A DNA stretch of 5,649 nucleotides from Xanthomarina sp035306705 (lineage in GTDB: Bacteria; Bacteroidota; Bacteroidia; Flavobacteriales; Flavobacteriaceae): assembly GCF_035306705.1 (NCBI RefSeq), contig NZ_DATGNO010000009.1, forward strand, positions 1 through 5,649. The letters are read 5' to 3'. This document shows, in pieces, positions 4,534 through 5,649 of this stretch. Position numbers and translations under genes: made by a program. How positions within the stretch are numbered: position 1 is the first letter of the stretch; the number at the start of each line of letters is the position of its first letter. The notes below the pieces were generated by a model. That model was not told the origin of the DNA. It saw only the letters and a list, made by a program, of their open reading frames with translations, and did not search any database.

Positions 4534-5589
4534 TTATTCTATTACTCCTATTGTATAGGGGGTTTCTGTTTTTATTACTGCCAAGGTCCGGCTCAACAAT
4601 TTACGCGCCACCTTGATTATTATTGATTTGACGTCCTTTCCCAAATGTTTGCGGTAATAGGCCTGCATTATTGGATCCGTCCTGATGGCCTGCCACGCTG
4701 CTTCGATAAAATAACTGCGCATCAATCTATGGGCACGCATTGTAATACCGGTGCTCTTTTGGTTGTCGCCACTTTGATGGATACCCGGTGCCAGGCCAAC
4801 ATAACCCGCCAAATGTTTTATGCTTTTAAAGCGTCGCAGATCGCCAAGCTCGCAGATGATACCGCTGGCCACGATCCCACCTACTCCCGGAATACTTTTT
4901 AAGAGATAATAATCCTTCTTGTAATGATTGCGGCAATAGGCACGGATCTTTGAGGACACATCCCGTAGTTCTTGATCGATAAACCTAAAGCTGCGCATCC
5001 TGCTATCGAGGGTCTCACGTGCCGATGGATAGACAAATGACAGATCGTCAATCCAGCCACGAAATTTATGGCTCCAGTGGTCGTTATCAAACTCCTCGGG
5101 AATAGCAACCCCGAAATAAAGCAACTGCATCTTGATATGGCTCTTGATGCGCCTAAAATCCTTTACAAGATCATTGCGCCTTCTAAAGAGACTGCGCAGT
5201 TGTTCCCGTTCAATTTCAGGTACATGGATACTTTCCAGCCTGCCATCTTTCAGTTCCCGGCTTATGAGCTGTGCATCGATCTTATCGGTCTTTGTAAAGC
5301 GCTCCTTTCCCTTCCGATGAATATCAGCAGGGTTGACCACAAGGGAGGTCCATCCGTACTGTCTAAAACTACGATGGGCATAATAGCCGCAACAGCCAGC
5401 TTCATAAGCCGTGGTAACCTCATGGTTAGGAAAATGTTTAGAAACATACTGCTGTAAGACTTCAGGCTTTGGAGGAATGGTAAACGACTTGCCAGCAAAG
5501 AGATCTGTAGCACAATGAACTTTCCAGCTCCGCTTGTGAATATCGATGCCAATGTATAACTTTGGTTGGGCAGTGGGTTCAGTTTTCAT
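4534..5589 (-). CDS. IS110-family transposase (DEDD/Ser bridge-RNA recombinase)
   Basis: This 351-residue enzyme inserts and excises the element by RNA-guided recombination. The N-terminal RuvC-like DEDD domain (DEDD_Tnp_IS110) has D16 in GIDIHK, E63 in AYEAG, and D102 and D105 in TDKIDA, so all four acidic residues are present. A helical region follows at about 120-225. The C-terminal Transposase_20 domain begins near LKSIPGVGG (about 230-238), continues through LAGYVGLAPG, and holds S273 in HQSGD, the likely catalytic serine. The length is normal for the family and no frameshift is seen, so it is probably active. The start is the ATG at 5589, preceded by AAAACAATAAGAT with no Shine-Dalgarno. 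A possible -7 box TATCTTTA lies at 5612-5619. Base composition differs clearly from all neighbouring genes. Confidence 0.95.
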   Translation of the reverse strand: MKTEPTAQPKLYIGIDIHKRSWKVHCATDLFAGKSFTIPPKPEVLQQYVSKHFPNHEVTTAYEAGCCGYYAHRSFRQYGWTSLVVNPADIHRKGKERFTKTDKIDAQLISRELKDGRLESIHVPEIEREQLRSLFRRRNDLVKDFRRIKSHIKMQLLYFGVAIPEEFDNDHWSHKFRGWIDDLSFVYPSARETLDSRMRSFRFIDQELRDVSSKIRAYCRNHYKKDYYLLKSIPGVGGIVASGIICELGDLRRFKSIKHLAGYVGLAPGIHQSGDNQKSTGITMRAHRLMRSYFIEAAWQAIRTDPIMQAYYRKHLGKDVKSIIIKVARKLLSRTLAVIKTETPYTIGVIE

Positions 5590-5629
5590 ATCTTATTGTT
5601 TTGATGAACTTTAAAGATACGAGACTCGC

Positions 5630-5641
5630 TGCTTTTTCATA
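5630..5641 (-). repeat. candidate inverted repeat flanking IS110, outer-right copy
   Basis: On the minus strand this reads TATGAAAAAGCA and pairs with 4218-4228. It lies about 40 bp upstream of the transposase start and 8 bp from the window end, so the true element end cannot be checked here. Confidence 0.4.
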
Positions 5642-5649
5642 GATGCTAA

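Larger units (their letters stand above)
4212..5647 (-). mobile_element. IS110-family element, probably IS1111-type; ends approximate
   Basis: The element carries a complete DEDD/Ser transposase (4534-5589, minus). Candidate subterminal inverted repeats are TATGAAAAGCA (4218-4228) and, on the other strand, TATGAAAAAGCA (5630-5641), which match apart from one extra A. They would put the ends near 4212 and 5647, for a length of about 1.44 kb. They leave under 60 bp before the transposase start and over 300 bp after its stop. That asymmetry is the IS1111 plan, with subterminal repeats and a long downstream end that encodes the bridge RNA. The ends are inferred and the right one is at the window edge. 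The gene is much richer in GC than its neighbours, which indicates recent arrival from another lineage. Confidence 0.6.

Noticed and set aside
4645..5457. Plus-strand reading frames opposite the IS110 transposase
   Set aside because: They are shadows of the well-supported transposase on the other strand and have no recognisable protein features.

Overview
The window looks like an accessory, AT-rich stretch of a Bacteroidota chromosome, most likely from the class Flavobacteriia. The grounds are the very low GC outside the right-hand transposase gene, the lack of Shine-Dalgarno sequences before the genes, TAnnTTTG-like -7 boxes, and a lipid-rich signal peptide ending in ..NSIGQ. No host housekeeping gene is present, so genus cannot be named.

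Layout, left to right. Bases 1-779 carry no convincing gene. They hold several dyads and, at 415-660, a series of five stem-loops spaced about 46-59 nt apart. Their stems differ but their loops share a C-rich core (UCCCC/CUCCYCUAA). Bases 780-869 and 2099-2245 are two open fragments, in frame with each other, of a small hydrophobic protein split by an IS3-family (IS407-like) element at 870-2098. That element has orfA, orfB, a canonical A AAA AAG frameshift site, a DD(35)E motif and terminal inverted repeats, but no visible target duplication.

Bases 2260-4214 hold two host genes in the same direction. The first is a secreted HEFGH protein resembling DUF4932 (2291-3337). The second is a four-helix membrane protein with a possible bacterial PH-like domain (3483-4232). 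Each gene is enclosed by its own matched inverted repeat: GCCGTTGCCAGTA/TACTGGCAACAGC for the first and GTTGGCTACA/TGTAGCCAAC for the second. Between them lies a 109-bp imperfect palindrome whose outer arms match at 16 of 18 positions. This gives a cassette-like plan of boundary repeat, gene, boundary repeat, palindrome, next gene. It resembles integron gene cassettes, but the cores do not fit the attC consensus and no integrase is visible.

Bases about 4212-5647 hold an IS110-family element with a DEDD/Ser transposase on the minus strand and a roughly 300-nt structured non-coding region beyond its stop. The gene is visibly richer in GC than its surroundings. The element sits a few bases outside the right boundary repeat of the second gene, where a further palindrome would be expected. 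This recalls IS1111-type elements known to insert in integron attC sites. The non-coding region is where an IS1111-type bridge RNA would be encoded.

The observations most worth following are the stem-loop array at 415-660, the cassette structure at 2260-4214 with the IS110 element at its edge, and a 38-bp perfect palindrome inside the 3' end of the IS3 orfB. All functions proposed for non-coding elements are inferences from sequence read by eye; no database search or folding calculation was run.
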